Below, one piece after another: positions 1 through 5,015 of a stretch of 17,023 nucleotides of DNA. How positions within the stretch are numbered: the stretch's first letter is position 1; every line of letters starts with the position of its first letter. The notes beneath the pieces are model-generated. The model did no database searches, was not told where the DNA came from, and saw only the letters and a list, made by a program, of their open reading frames with translations. The stretch is from SMWD01 sp051008895 (GTDB lineage: Bacteria; Pseudomonadota; Gammaproteobacteria; Steroidobacterales; GCA-2729495): NCBI GenBank assembly GCA_051008895.1, contig JBPCXI010000101.1:1-17023 (forward strand), read 5' to 3'. A program made the translations under genes and the position numbers.

Positions 1-74
1 GGTAACCCGAAAAAAACCAGCACGGCGACGATCGGACCGCAGATCAGGCCGACGATGCGAGCGCGTTGCTTCAC
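1..74 (-). CDS. N-terminal fragment of a membrane transporter, probably DASS/SLC13 anion permease (cut by window edge)
   Basis: A GTG codon at 72-74 opens a minus-strand frame that stays open to base 1, giving about 24 residues. They begin with a short basic stretch (V-K-Q-R-A-R) and continue as a hydrophobic helix containing IVGLICGPIVAVLVFF. A basic start followed by an I-G-L-x-x-G-P-type helix is typical of the first segment of divalent anion:sodium symporters (DASS/SLC13), which import dicarboxylates, sulfate or similar anions across the inner membrane. It starts 13 bases after the fabH stop on the same strand, so it may be co-transcribed, but I see no clear Shine-Dalgarno sequence. It is clearly not FabD, the usual next gene. 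The fragment is too short to exclude another membrane protein family; the membrane nature is much surer than the family. Confidence 0.45.
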   Translation of the reverse strand, partial: MKQRARIVGLICGPIVAVLVFFGL

Positions 75-87
75 GCGAATCGCACCG

Positions 88-1062
88 TCAGTAACGAACC
101 AGCGACGAACCCCACGTGAACCCGCCGCCGAACGCCTCGAGCAACAGCAGATCGCCGCGACGCACGCGCCCGTCACGTATCGCAACGTCGAGCGCCATCG
201 GTACCGACGCGGCCGACGTATTGCCCTGGTCCTGCAAAGTCATGACGACCTTGTCCATCGACATGCCGAGGCGCTTGGCCGTCGCCTCGATGATGCGCTG
301 ATTCGCCTGGTGCGGGATCAACCAGTCGATCTCGCCCTTGTGCAGATCGTTCGCGGCGAGCGTTTCGTCGACGATGCTCTCGAGGCTCTTGACCGCAACC
401 TTGAAGACTTCGTTGCCGCGCATCTGGATGTACGGACCCTCGGTGTCTTCCTGGCCGCGTGGCTTCGAAACGCCATACGGGTGATACAGCAAATCCTTGT
501 AACGCCCGTCGGCGTGCAGGTGGCACGAGATGACCCCGGGTTCGGCGGCCGGCTCCAGCACGACCGCGCCCGCGCCGTCGCCGAAGATCACGCAGGTCGT
601 TCGATCTTCGTAGTCCGTGATCCGCGACAGCGTCTCCGCGCCAATCACCAGCGCGCGCCGGGCCTGCCCGCTCGCGACGAAGCGGTCAGCGACGCTCAGC
701 GCATAGATGAAACCGCTGCATGCCGCCTCGACGCTAAACGCCGGACAGCCGCGAATGCCGAGCCGCTCCTGCACGAGGCAACCAACATTCGGAAAGACGA
801 CATCCGGTGTCGTCGTGCCGACGACGATGAAATCGACGTCGGCGGCCTCTACGCCTGCCGCGTCCAGCGCCTGCCTCGCCGCCTCGACGGCGAGATCGGT
901 CGTGGTCTGGCCTTCGGCGGCGATGTGCCGGCGCTCGATGCCGGTGCGCGCCAGAATCCATTCGTCCGACGTCTCAACGATCTGCTCAAGATCGTGATTC
1001 GTCATGACGCGCTCGGGCAGGTAGCGCCCGGTGCCGGTGATCCGGGAATACAGCTTGGTCAT
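88..1062 (-). CDS. fabH: beta-ketoacyl-ACP synthase III (FabH)
   Basis: FabH starts type II fatty acid synthesis by condensing acetyl-CoA with malonyl-ACP to give acetoacetyl-ACP in the cytoplasm. At 324 residues it has normal family length. The thiolase-fold catalytic triad is visible: Cys115 in VEAACSGF, His251 in WLIPHQANQ and Asn281 in GNTSAAS. The glycine-rich end GGGFTWGSSLVRY is the usual family C-terminus. The ATG overlaps the plsX stop (ATGA arrangement), which suggests translational coupling and supports this start. Gene order plsX-fabH is the normal one, but the next gene is a membrane protein rather than fabD. All catalytic residues are intact, so I expect an active enzyme. Confidence 0.97.
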   Translation of the reverse strand: MTKLYSRITGTGRYLPERVMTNHDLEQIVETSDEWILARTGIERRHIAAEGQTTTDLAVEAARQALDAAGVEAADVDFIVVGTTTPDVVFPNVGCLVQERLGIRGCPAFSVEAACSGFIYALSVADRFVASGQARRALVIGAETLSRITDYEDRTTCVIFGDGAGAVVLEPAAEPGVISCHLHADGRYKDLLYHPYGVSKPRGQEDTEGPYIQMRGNEVFKVAVKSLESIVDETLAANDLHKGEIDWLIPHQANQRIIEATAKRLGMSMDKVVMTLQDQGNTSAASVPMALDVAIRDGRVRRGDLLLLEAFGGGFTWGSSLVRY

Positions 1063-2087
1063 GCCTCGAGCGCCTCTCCATGCCTGTTCTCGGCAAGAAT
1101 CGTGCGAATTTTCTCCGGCACATCATTGCCGACTTCGAGCATCGCGGTGCGGACCGCCTGCTGAAATGCGACGTAGTCCGCACTGCCGTGACTCTTGATG
1201 ACGATGCCGTTCAGGCCCACCAGGCTCGCGCCGTTGTAGCGACGCGGATCGACGCGGCGCGACAGCGATCGGAGTACGGGCCATGCGACGAGGCCGGCGA
1301 GCTTGCCGTAAAACCCGGTCTTGAATTCCTGCAACAGAAAATGGCGCACGAGTTGCGCGGTGCCTTCCATCGACTTCAGCGCGACGTTGCCGTTGAAGCC
1401 ATCGCAGACGACGACATCGGCGACGCCGTCGGCGATCGAATTGCCTTCAACGAAGCCCGTGTAATTGAGACTCGTGTCGCCCAGCAACGCGGCCGCCTCC
1501 CTGACGACGTCGTTACCCTTGATCGCTTCTTCGCCGATATTGAGCACCGCGACACGCGGCCGCTCGATGTTGTCGATGCCCTGCACGACGACCGAGCCCA
1601 TGACGCCGAACTGAAACAATTGCTCGGCGGTGCAGCCGGAGTTCGCGCCGAGATCGAGCATATAGGTCTGCCCGGACTTCGTCGGCATGCGCGCCATGAT
1701 GGCGGGACGGTCGATTCCGGGAACGGTCTTCAGCACGAATCGGCCCGTGGCCATCAGCGCGCCCGTGTTGCCGGCGCTGATACAGGCCCCCGCTTTGCCC
1801 TCCTTGACGAGGTTGATGGCGATGCGCATCGACGATTCTTTTTTCTTGCGCAACGCGTCGGCGGGTGCCTCGTCCATCTCGACGATTTCGCGCGCGTCGT
1901 GTATGTGCAACCGGCCGTTCGCGATCGCTGCGCTGTCGACCTTGGGTTCGATGATTTCCGTGCGGCCGACGAGGATTAAATTCAGATCCGCATGCTTTTT
2001 CAGCATCGCGACAGCGGCAGGCACGGTGACATCAACGCCGCGATCGCCGCTCATCGCGTCGACCGCTATGGTGACTGTATGGACCAC
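1059..2087 (-). CDS. plsX: phosphate acyltransferase PlsX
   Basis: PlsX converts acyl-ACP and phosphate to acyl-phosphate, the acyl donor that PlsY uses for lysophosphatidic acid, and so links fatty acid and phospholipid synthesis at the inner face of the membrane. The 342-residue length is usual. Family signatures are ISAGNTGALMATG (about 103-115), MLDLGAN (143-149), VLNIGEE (181-187) and VVVCDGFNGNVALK (225-238). The N-terminal signature reads DAMSGDRG, with Ser where most homologs have Gly. The start is a GTG preceded by a GGGG run at workable spacing; it places the first beta strand (TVTIAVDAM) right at the N-terminus as in homologs. The 118 bases between rpmF and this gene contain two hairpins (annotated separately), unlike the 4-base overlap with fabH downstream. 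Confidence 0.96.
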   Translation of the reverse strand: MVHTVTIAVDAMSGDRGVDVTVPAAVAMLKKHADLNLILVGRTEIIEPKVDSAAIANGRLHIHDAREIVEMDEAPADALRKKKESSMRIAINLVKEGKAGACISAGNTGALMATGRFVLKTVPGIDRPAIMARMPTKSGQTYMLDLGANSGCTAEQLFQFGVMGSVVVQGIDNIERPRVAVLNIGEEAIKGNDVVREAAALLGDTSLNYTGFVEGNSIADGVADVVVCDGFNGNVALKSMEGTAQLVRHFLLQEFKTGFYGKLAGLVAWPVLRSLSRRVDPRRYNGASLVGLNGIVIKSHGSADYVAFQQAVRTAMLEVGNDVPEKIRTILAENRHGEALEA

Positions 2088-2107
2088 GCTTTACCCCGCC
2101 TCGTTCT

Positions 2108-2161
2108 GTCTGCGCACACCGAACGACCCCGACGCAATTATCTTCGCATCGGGGCGCAGAC
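2108..2161 (-). promoter_or_regulatory. structured RNA element in the rpmF-plsX spacer
   Basis: Two nested inverted repeats lie just upstream of plsX. The outer stem pairs GTCTGCGC (2108-2115) with GCGCAGAC (2154-2161), 8 bp without mismatch. The inner stem pairs 2127-2135 with 2146-2154, 9 bp including one G-U pair, around a 10-base AT-rich loop (2136-2145). The two stems compete for base 2154 and are separated by a one-sided 11-base bulge. There is no U-tract on the minus strand, so it does not look like an intrinsic terminator. Processing site, stabiliser or attenuator of the rpmF-plsX transcript are possible roles; function is inference. Confidence 0.45.
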
Positions 2162-2174
2162 GCTACAGGTTTAG

Positions 2175-2196
2175 GACCGGAGATAACGCCCCGGTC
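2175..2196 (-). promoter_or_regulatory. hairpin just after the rpmF stop
   Basis: A perfect 6-bp inverted repeat, GACCGG (2175-2180) and CCGGTC (2191-2196), encloses a 10-base loop and begins 10 bases after the rpmF stop on the minus strand. No U-run follows, so a rho-independent terminator is unlikely. It could protect the 3' end of a short rpmF mRNA or mark an RNA processing site ahead of plsX. Confidence 0.35.
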
Positions 2197-2205
2197 GTGC
2201 CGGCT

Positions 2206-2394
2206 CTAGTCAAGCTCGTCTTCGACCGTGTCGATGACTTTGCGGCCGCGATAATAACCGTCGGGGCTGACGTGGTGCCGCAGATGGGTCTCGCCGGTCG
2301 TCTGATCAATCGAAACGGCCGGCTTTTTCAGCCGGTCGTGGGCACGCCGCTTGCCGCGACGCGCCGGCGTGACTCTGCTTTTCTGAACTGCCAT
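2206..2394 (-). CDS. rpmF: 50S ribosomal protein L32
   Basis: This 62-residue basic protein starts MAVQKSRVTPARRGKRRAHD and contains the conserved block GETHLRHHVSPDGYYRGRKV, which identifies bacterial L32 of the zinc-independent proteobacterial type (no CxxC pairs). L32 is a small component of the large ribosomal subunit. It lies 21 bases after yceD on the same strand, the classic yceD-rpmF pair, and is preceded by the strongest ribosome-binding site in this cluster (GGAGAGGA, 2398-2405, three bases before the ATG). The coding sequence also holds a strong internal hairpin (2315-2339). Length and motifs are normal for the family. Confidence 0.97.
   Translation of the reverse strand: MAVQKSRVTPARRGKRRAHDRLKKPAVSIDQTTGETHLRHHVSPDGYYRGRKVIDTVEDELD
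2315..2339 (-). repeat. 10-bp intragenic hairpin in rpmF
   Basis: Bases 2315-2324 pair with 2330-2339 (10 bp with one G-U pair) around a 5-base loop, which reads GAAAA in the minus-strand mRNA. It covers the codons for the DRLKKPAV region of L32. Basic and Pro/Ala codons in a GC-rich genome favour such pairing, so it may be incidental. Confidence 0.4.
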
Positions 2395-2415
2395 AAATCC
2401 TCTCCAGTCGGCGCG

Positions 2416-2964
2416 TCACTTACCGTTCCCGTCTTCCCGATCGCCGACCAACGTGGCCAGCGCGGCAAACGGGCGATGAGTCTGCCCCGCCTCAGTTTCT
2501 ATAATCGCGTCCGGCACCGCCTGCTCGCATTCGGCGCCCGGCTCGTGGGCCGGGGCCATCGGCAGTGCCGCCAGTATTTCGTCTTCGACGGCCTTCTCCA
2601 GGTCCAGCCCGCCGTCTTCCATCACGATCGCGTCGAACGGCTGTGCCAGTTGCCGCGCAAGGGCGTCTTCCGACAGCACTGTCAATCGCGACCTGACCCG
2701 CAGCGGATAAGCTACCGCACGCAGACAGCGCTGGCAGCGCAGTCCGAGCCTGCCATCAATCTCCAGCGTCAGTTGCGGATAGCCTTCCGACCCGGCGTCG
2801 ATCCGTATCGAGGCCTCGACCTCAAACTGCCCGCCATCGTCGTCCTCTGCCGCCAGCAGCTTGGCCAGACGACCAAGGTCTGCGCGGCCGGGGCGAACCG
2901 TCAGGCGAGCCCCGGAACCCGCCATCTCCCGCAATTCGGCGGGTTCAATACGCGTACCGGGCAT
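2416..2964 (-). CDS. yceD: YceD / DUF177 family protein
   Basis: This 182-residue acidic protein belongs to the YceD (DUF177) family, always found next to rpmF and implicated in ribosome or 23S rRNA biogenesis. The family marker CQRCL is at about residues 78-82, followed by the acidic block DLEKAVEDEILAALPMAPAH (about 120-139), as in E. coli YceD (EDEIILALPVVPVH). The start at 2964 keeps the N-terminal I-E-P element (compare I/V-D-P in relatives). A later ATG at 2925 would lose it and has no properly spaced ribosome site. No Shine-Dalgarno precedes 2964, which fits the near-leaderless promoter annotated just upstream. It opens the yceD-rpmF-plsX-fabH run. Confidence 0.92.
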   Translation of the reverse strand: MPGTRIEPAELREMAGSGARLTVRPGRADLGRLAKLLAAEDDDGGQFEVEASIRIDAGSEGYPQLTLEIDGRLGLRCQRCLRAVAYPLRVRSRLTVLSEDALARQLAQPFDAIVMEDGGLDLEKAVEDEILAALPMAPAHEPGAECEQAVPDAIIETEAGQTHRPFAALATLVGDREDGNGK

Positions 2965-2973
2965 AATCGGTCA

Positions 2974-3002
2974 ATTCTAGGGGTGGTGGTTAGGCGTGTC
3001 AA
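2974..3002 (-). promoter_or_regulatory. sigma70-type promoter of the yceD-rpmF-plsX-fabH cluster
   Basis: On the minus strand a perfect -35 box TTGACA (2997-3002) is followed after exactly 17 bases by the -10 box TAGAAT (2974-2979), one mismatch from consensus. Only nine bases separate the -10 box from the yceD ATG (2962-2964). With normal spacing, transcription would begin near 2967, leaving about three untranslated bases. This is the best promoter match I found in the window. Confidence 0.8.
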
Positions 3003-3052
3003 AATCTTGTACGGTCTGCAGCGGTTAACCCGACCGGGCCCGGCGCCGCACG

Positions 3053-3637
3053 ATGCGATCAACTCCGACAGTCGTCCTCGCCTCGAGCTCCGCCTACCGC
3101 CGTGCCCTGCTGGCGCGACTGCTGGCGGACTTCGAGTCCCTGTCGCCAGGCGTGGACGAATCGGCGCTGGACGGCGAATCGCCGGCCCGCATGGCCGCGC
3201 GGCTGGCCGCGGCGAAAGCTCAGCACTGCGCGAACCTGCGGCCCGGCGCGATCGTGATCGGCAGCGACCAGGCGCCTGACCTGGACGGCGTCGTGCTGCG
3301 AAAACCCGGCGGGCGCGAGGCCGCGATTGACCAGCTGTCTGCCTGCAGCGGCCGCGCGGTCAGGTTTTCGACCGCCGTCGCCGTTATCGCCGCGGACGGC
3401 AGGATCGACGCCCACGTCGATGCAACCACCGTTCAGTTCCGTGACGTGTCGGCAACAGAGATCGAACGTTACGTCGATGCCGAAAAGCCATTCGACTGCG
3501 CCGGCGCATTCAAGGTCGAGGGCCTCGGCGTGTCGCTGTTCGACCGCGTCGAATCGGTCGACCCGACGGCGCTGCAGGGACTACCGCTGATCTGGCTCGC
3601 GGCGAGCCTGCGGCGCCTGGGAATTCCGTTGCCCTAG
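3053..3637 (+). CDS. yceF: Maf-family nucleotide pyrophosphatase, YceF subfamily
   Basis: Maf proteins hydrolyse non-canonical nucleoside triphosphates to monophosphate and pyrophosphate; the E. coli YceF type prefers 7-methyl-GTP. The 194-residue protein has the N-terminal signature VVLASSSAYRRALLARL (7-23), an S-x-x-R-type substrate loop, the VDES element (about 34-37), the catalytic-type Asp in IGSDQ (about 69-73), and the YceF-specific CAGAFKVEGLG block (about 149-159) followed by DPTALQGLPL. Residues flanking GSDQ (APDLDG) differ from E. coli (VCVLDG). It is divergent from yceD across 88 bases and convergent with rluC, exactly the E. coli arrangement. The ribosome site is weak, and I found no clear promoter for it. 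Confidence 0.93.
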   Translation: MRSTPTVVLASSSAYRRALLARLLADFESLSPGVDESALDGESPARMAARLAAAKAQHCANLRPGAIVIGSDQAPDLDGVVLRKPGGREAAIDQLSACSGRAVRFSTAVAVIAADGRIDAHVDATTVQFRDVSATEIERYVDAEKPFDCAGAFKVEGLGVSLFDRVESVDPTALQGLPLIWLAASLRRLGIPLP

Positions 3638-3659
3638 CTCAACCCCTGGCTCAACCCCT
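3637..3659. repeat. 11-base direct repeat between the ends of yceF and rluC
   Basis: GCTCAACCCCT occurs at 3637-3647 and again at 3649-3659, a 12-base period. It fills the 20-base convergent gap and touches the stop codons of both genes. There is no terminator-like hairpin here. Confidence 0.6.
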
Positions 3660-4614
3660 ACGCGTCCGCGGCGAGTCGATCGAGCACCGATACCAGGTCG
3701 TCGTCCAGCGGCGCTGCGGCCGTGATCACCCGTTCTCCGTTCGGACTATCGAATGCGAGCGACGATGCATGCAGAAACAACCGTTGCAATCCGCAACGCT
3801 GCGCGACCGGGTCCGGCTGCGCGCCATAACGCTCATCGCCGGCAACCGGGTGACCGATGAACGCTGCATGCACGCGAATCTGATGCGTGCGACCCGTGCC
3901 GAGCTCGACGGTCGTCAACTGCGCGGGACCGAAATCTCGCTCCGGAATAAACCGTGTAAACGCGGTCTTCCCGGCAGGGTCGACGCTGACGTGCCGTTCC
4001 CCGCCGCGGCGACGCGACGTCAGCAGCGGCTCATCCACATCGCGATTGCCGCCCTTCCAGGCACCGATCAGCAACGCCGCATAGCGCTTCTGCACCTCGC
4101 CGTCGCGAAATAACCCATGCAGGTAGCGCAGCGCCGGCCTGCGTTTGGAAATCAGCAGGCAGCCGCTCGTGTCGCGATCCAGCCGATGCACCAGGCCGTA
4201 ATCTTCGTGCCCGCCGGCGCGCGCCGCGCGCAGCACTTCGATTGCACCGGCGCTAACGCCGCTGCCGCCGTGCACGGCGAGCCCGGCCGGCTTGTTCAGG
4301 ATCAGCAGATCCTTGTCTTCATACAGGATCCGCTCCTCGATCCAGGCCCAATCTCGCTGGCCCGGCGCCGCTGCCACCGGGCGCGGAGACGTATGCACCG
4401 GTGGAATCCGGACCCGATCGCCCTCCTCCAGCCGCCGGTCCGGGCGCGCCCGCCCTTTGTTCACGCGCACCTCGCCGCCACGAATCATCCGGTAGACCCG
4501 CGACTTCGGCACGCCGCGCAGGCGGCTCAGCAAGAAGTTATCCAGACGCCGATCGCGGTCATCCGCGTCGACGGTCACGACGGTCGCGGCGGCTTTTTTT
4601 CGCTTTTTGTCCAT
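3658..4614 (-). CDS. rluC: 23S rRNA pseudouridine synthase RluC
   Basis: RluC isomerises uridines to pseudouridine in 23S rRNA (positions 955, 2504 and 2580 in E. coli). From the chosen start the protein has 318 residues, against 319 in E. coli. It carries an S4 RNA-binding domain (about 20-75; DNFLLSRLRGVPKSRVYRMI) and a RluA-type catalytic domain with HRLDRDTSG, whose first Asp (about 146) is the nucleophile, and GTGRTHQIRVH. The frame remains open upstream to 4695, but the extra 27 residues do not resemble the family. The ATG at 4614 puts the VVTVDADDRDRRLD segment near the N-terminus as expected, although its ribosome site is poor. It is divergent from rne and convergent with yceF, as in E. 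coli. Confidence 0.95.
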   Translation of the reverse strand: MDKKRKKAAATVVTVDADDRDRRLDNFLLSRLRGVPKSRVYRMIRGGEVRVNKGRARPDRRLEEGDRVRIPPVHTSPRPVAAAPGQRDWAWIEERILYEDKDLLILNKPAGLAVHGGSGVSAGAIEVLRAARAGGHEDYGLVHRLDRDTSGCLLISKRRPALRYLHGLFRDGEVQKRYAALLIGAWKGGNRDVDEPLLTSRRRGGERHVSVDPAGKTAFTRFIPERDFGPAQLTTVELGTGRTHQIRVHAAFIGHPVAGDERYGAQPDPVAQRCGLQRLFLHASSLAFDSPNGERVITAAAPLDDDLVSVLDRLAADA

Positions 4615-4764
4615 GTTTTCAACGGCGAACGGCGCATATAGGCGCATTGATGCGGGGCGCGGCCGCTGATATATTAACGACTTCGTGGCATGCACGTTGC
4701 CTGTCGCGAATACGACAACAGTTTTCGCCGCGGTCGTAACGACTTGCGATCGCCGGTTTTTTTT

Positions 4765-4781
4765 GATCCGCGATGCGGATC
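4765..4781 (+). promoter_or_regulatory. short hairpin after a T8 tract in the rne leader
   Basis: GATCCGC (4765-4771) and GCGGATC (4775-4781) form a perfect 7-bp stem with a 3-base loop. It directly follows eight T residues (4757-4764). The T-run precedes the stem on the plus strand, so it is not a plus-strand terminator; on the minus strand the tract reads as A residues, so it is not a rluC-strand terminator either. A single-stranded U tract beside a stem is a plausible RNase E contact if the rne transcript begins upstream; that is inference. Confidence 0.35.
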
Positions 4782-4933
4782 AGCAACCGGGCACCCGGCT
4801 GACGGATTGAGCGATACTGCTCCCGTCAAGTTTCGAATTCCGAGGGCTCAGCTGTATGCAAACAGCCGACCTTTTTAGATCGAAAACAATGCGCACTAGT
4901 TTGCACGGACCGACGCTGCGTCGCCATGCAAGC

Positions 4934-4970
4934 GTGCGCGCCATGGCTTGTGACGAGCCGTGGCGCGCGC
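4934..4970 (+). promoter_or_regulatory. rne: 15-bp GC-rich stem-loop in the rne 5' leader
   Basis: Bases 4934-4948 pair with 4956-4970 without any mismatch over 15 bp, including two G-U pairs (4935/4969 and 4944/4960), closing a 7-base loop TGTGACG (4949-4955). The stem ends 45 bases before the rne ATG. No U-tract follows, so it is not a terminator. By analogy with the E. coli rne leader, which contains hairpins sensed by RNase E, this is a candidate autoregulatory element; the analogy is of position and type, not of sequence. Confidence 0.6.
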
Positions 4971-4984
4971 TACCCGCGCCGGGC

Positions 4985-5012
4985 GCCCTACTGACAGGAT
5001 CAAGTGTAGGGC
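4985..5012 (+). promoter_or_regulatory. rne: stem that would sequester the rne ribosome-binding region
   Basis: GCCCTAC (4985-4991) and GTAGGGC (5006-5012) are perfect complements across a 14-base loop. The AGGG (5008-5011) that is the nearest Shine-Dalgarno-like sequence lies inside the 3' arm, four bases before the ATG at 5016. An AGGA at 4996-4999 stays in the loop, but about 16 bases from the start. Folding could therefore lower translation of rne. A competing fold exists because GGGCGCCC (4981-4988) is self-complementary. Confidence 0.5.
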
Positions 5013-5015
5013 CTT

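Larger units (their letters stand above)
4615..5015. other. 401-base intergenic region between rluC and rne (rne leader)
   Basis: This is the only gap over 300 bases in the window, and I see no gene in it. It must hold the divergent promoters of rluC and rne, but I could not pick a convincing -35/-10 pair. AT-rich spots at 4668-4676 and 4872-4886 are candidates. It contains a T8 tract (4757-4764), a small perfect hairpin (4765-4781), an imperfect GC hairpin around 4782-4800, a long 15-bp stem (4934-4970), and a stem next to the rne start (4985-5012). The size and structure recall the 361-base rne leader of E. coli, through which RNase E limits its own synthesis. Confidence 0.6.

Noticed and set aside
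55..1164. 369-codon open frame on the plus strand across fabH
   Set aside because: It is antisense to a clear fabH with all catalytic residues; the translation is Arg/Ala/Asp-rich with no family features, as expected for a GC-rich shadow frame.
1687..3279. 530-codon plus-strand open frame spanning plsX, rpmF, yceD and part of yceF
   Set aside because: It crosses four recognised genes and its product shows no domain; long antisense frames are common at this GC content.
4615..4695. 27-residue N-terminal extension of RluC
   Set aside because: The ATG at 4614 matches the family start and length (318 vs 319 residues); the extension does not resemble RluC and lies in the probable promoter region.
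4757..4781. Intrinsic terminator between rluC and rne
   Set aside because: The T8 run lies before the hairpin on the plus strand and reads as A residues after it on the minus strand, so neither direction gives stem then U-tract.
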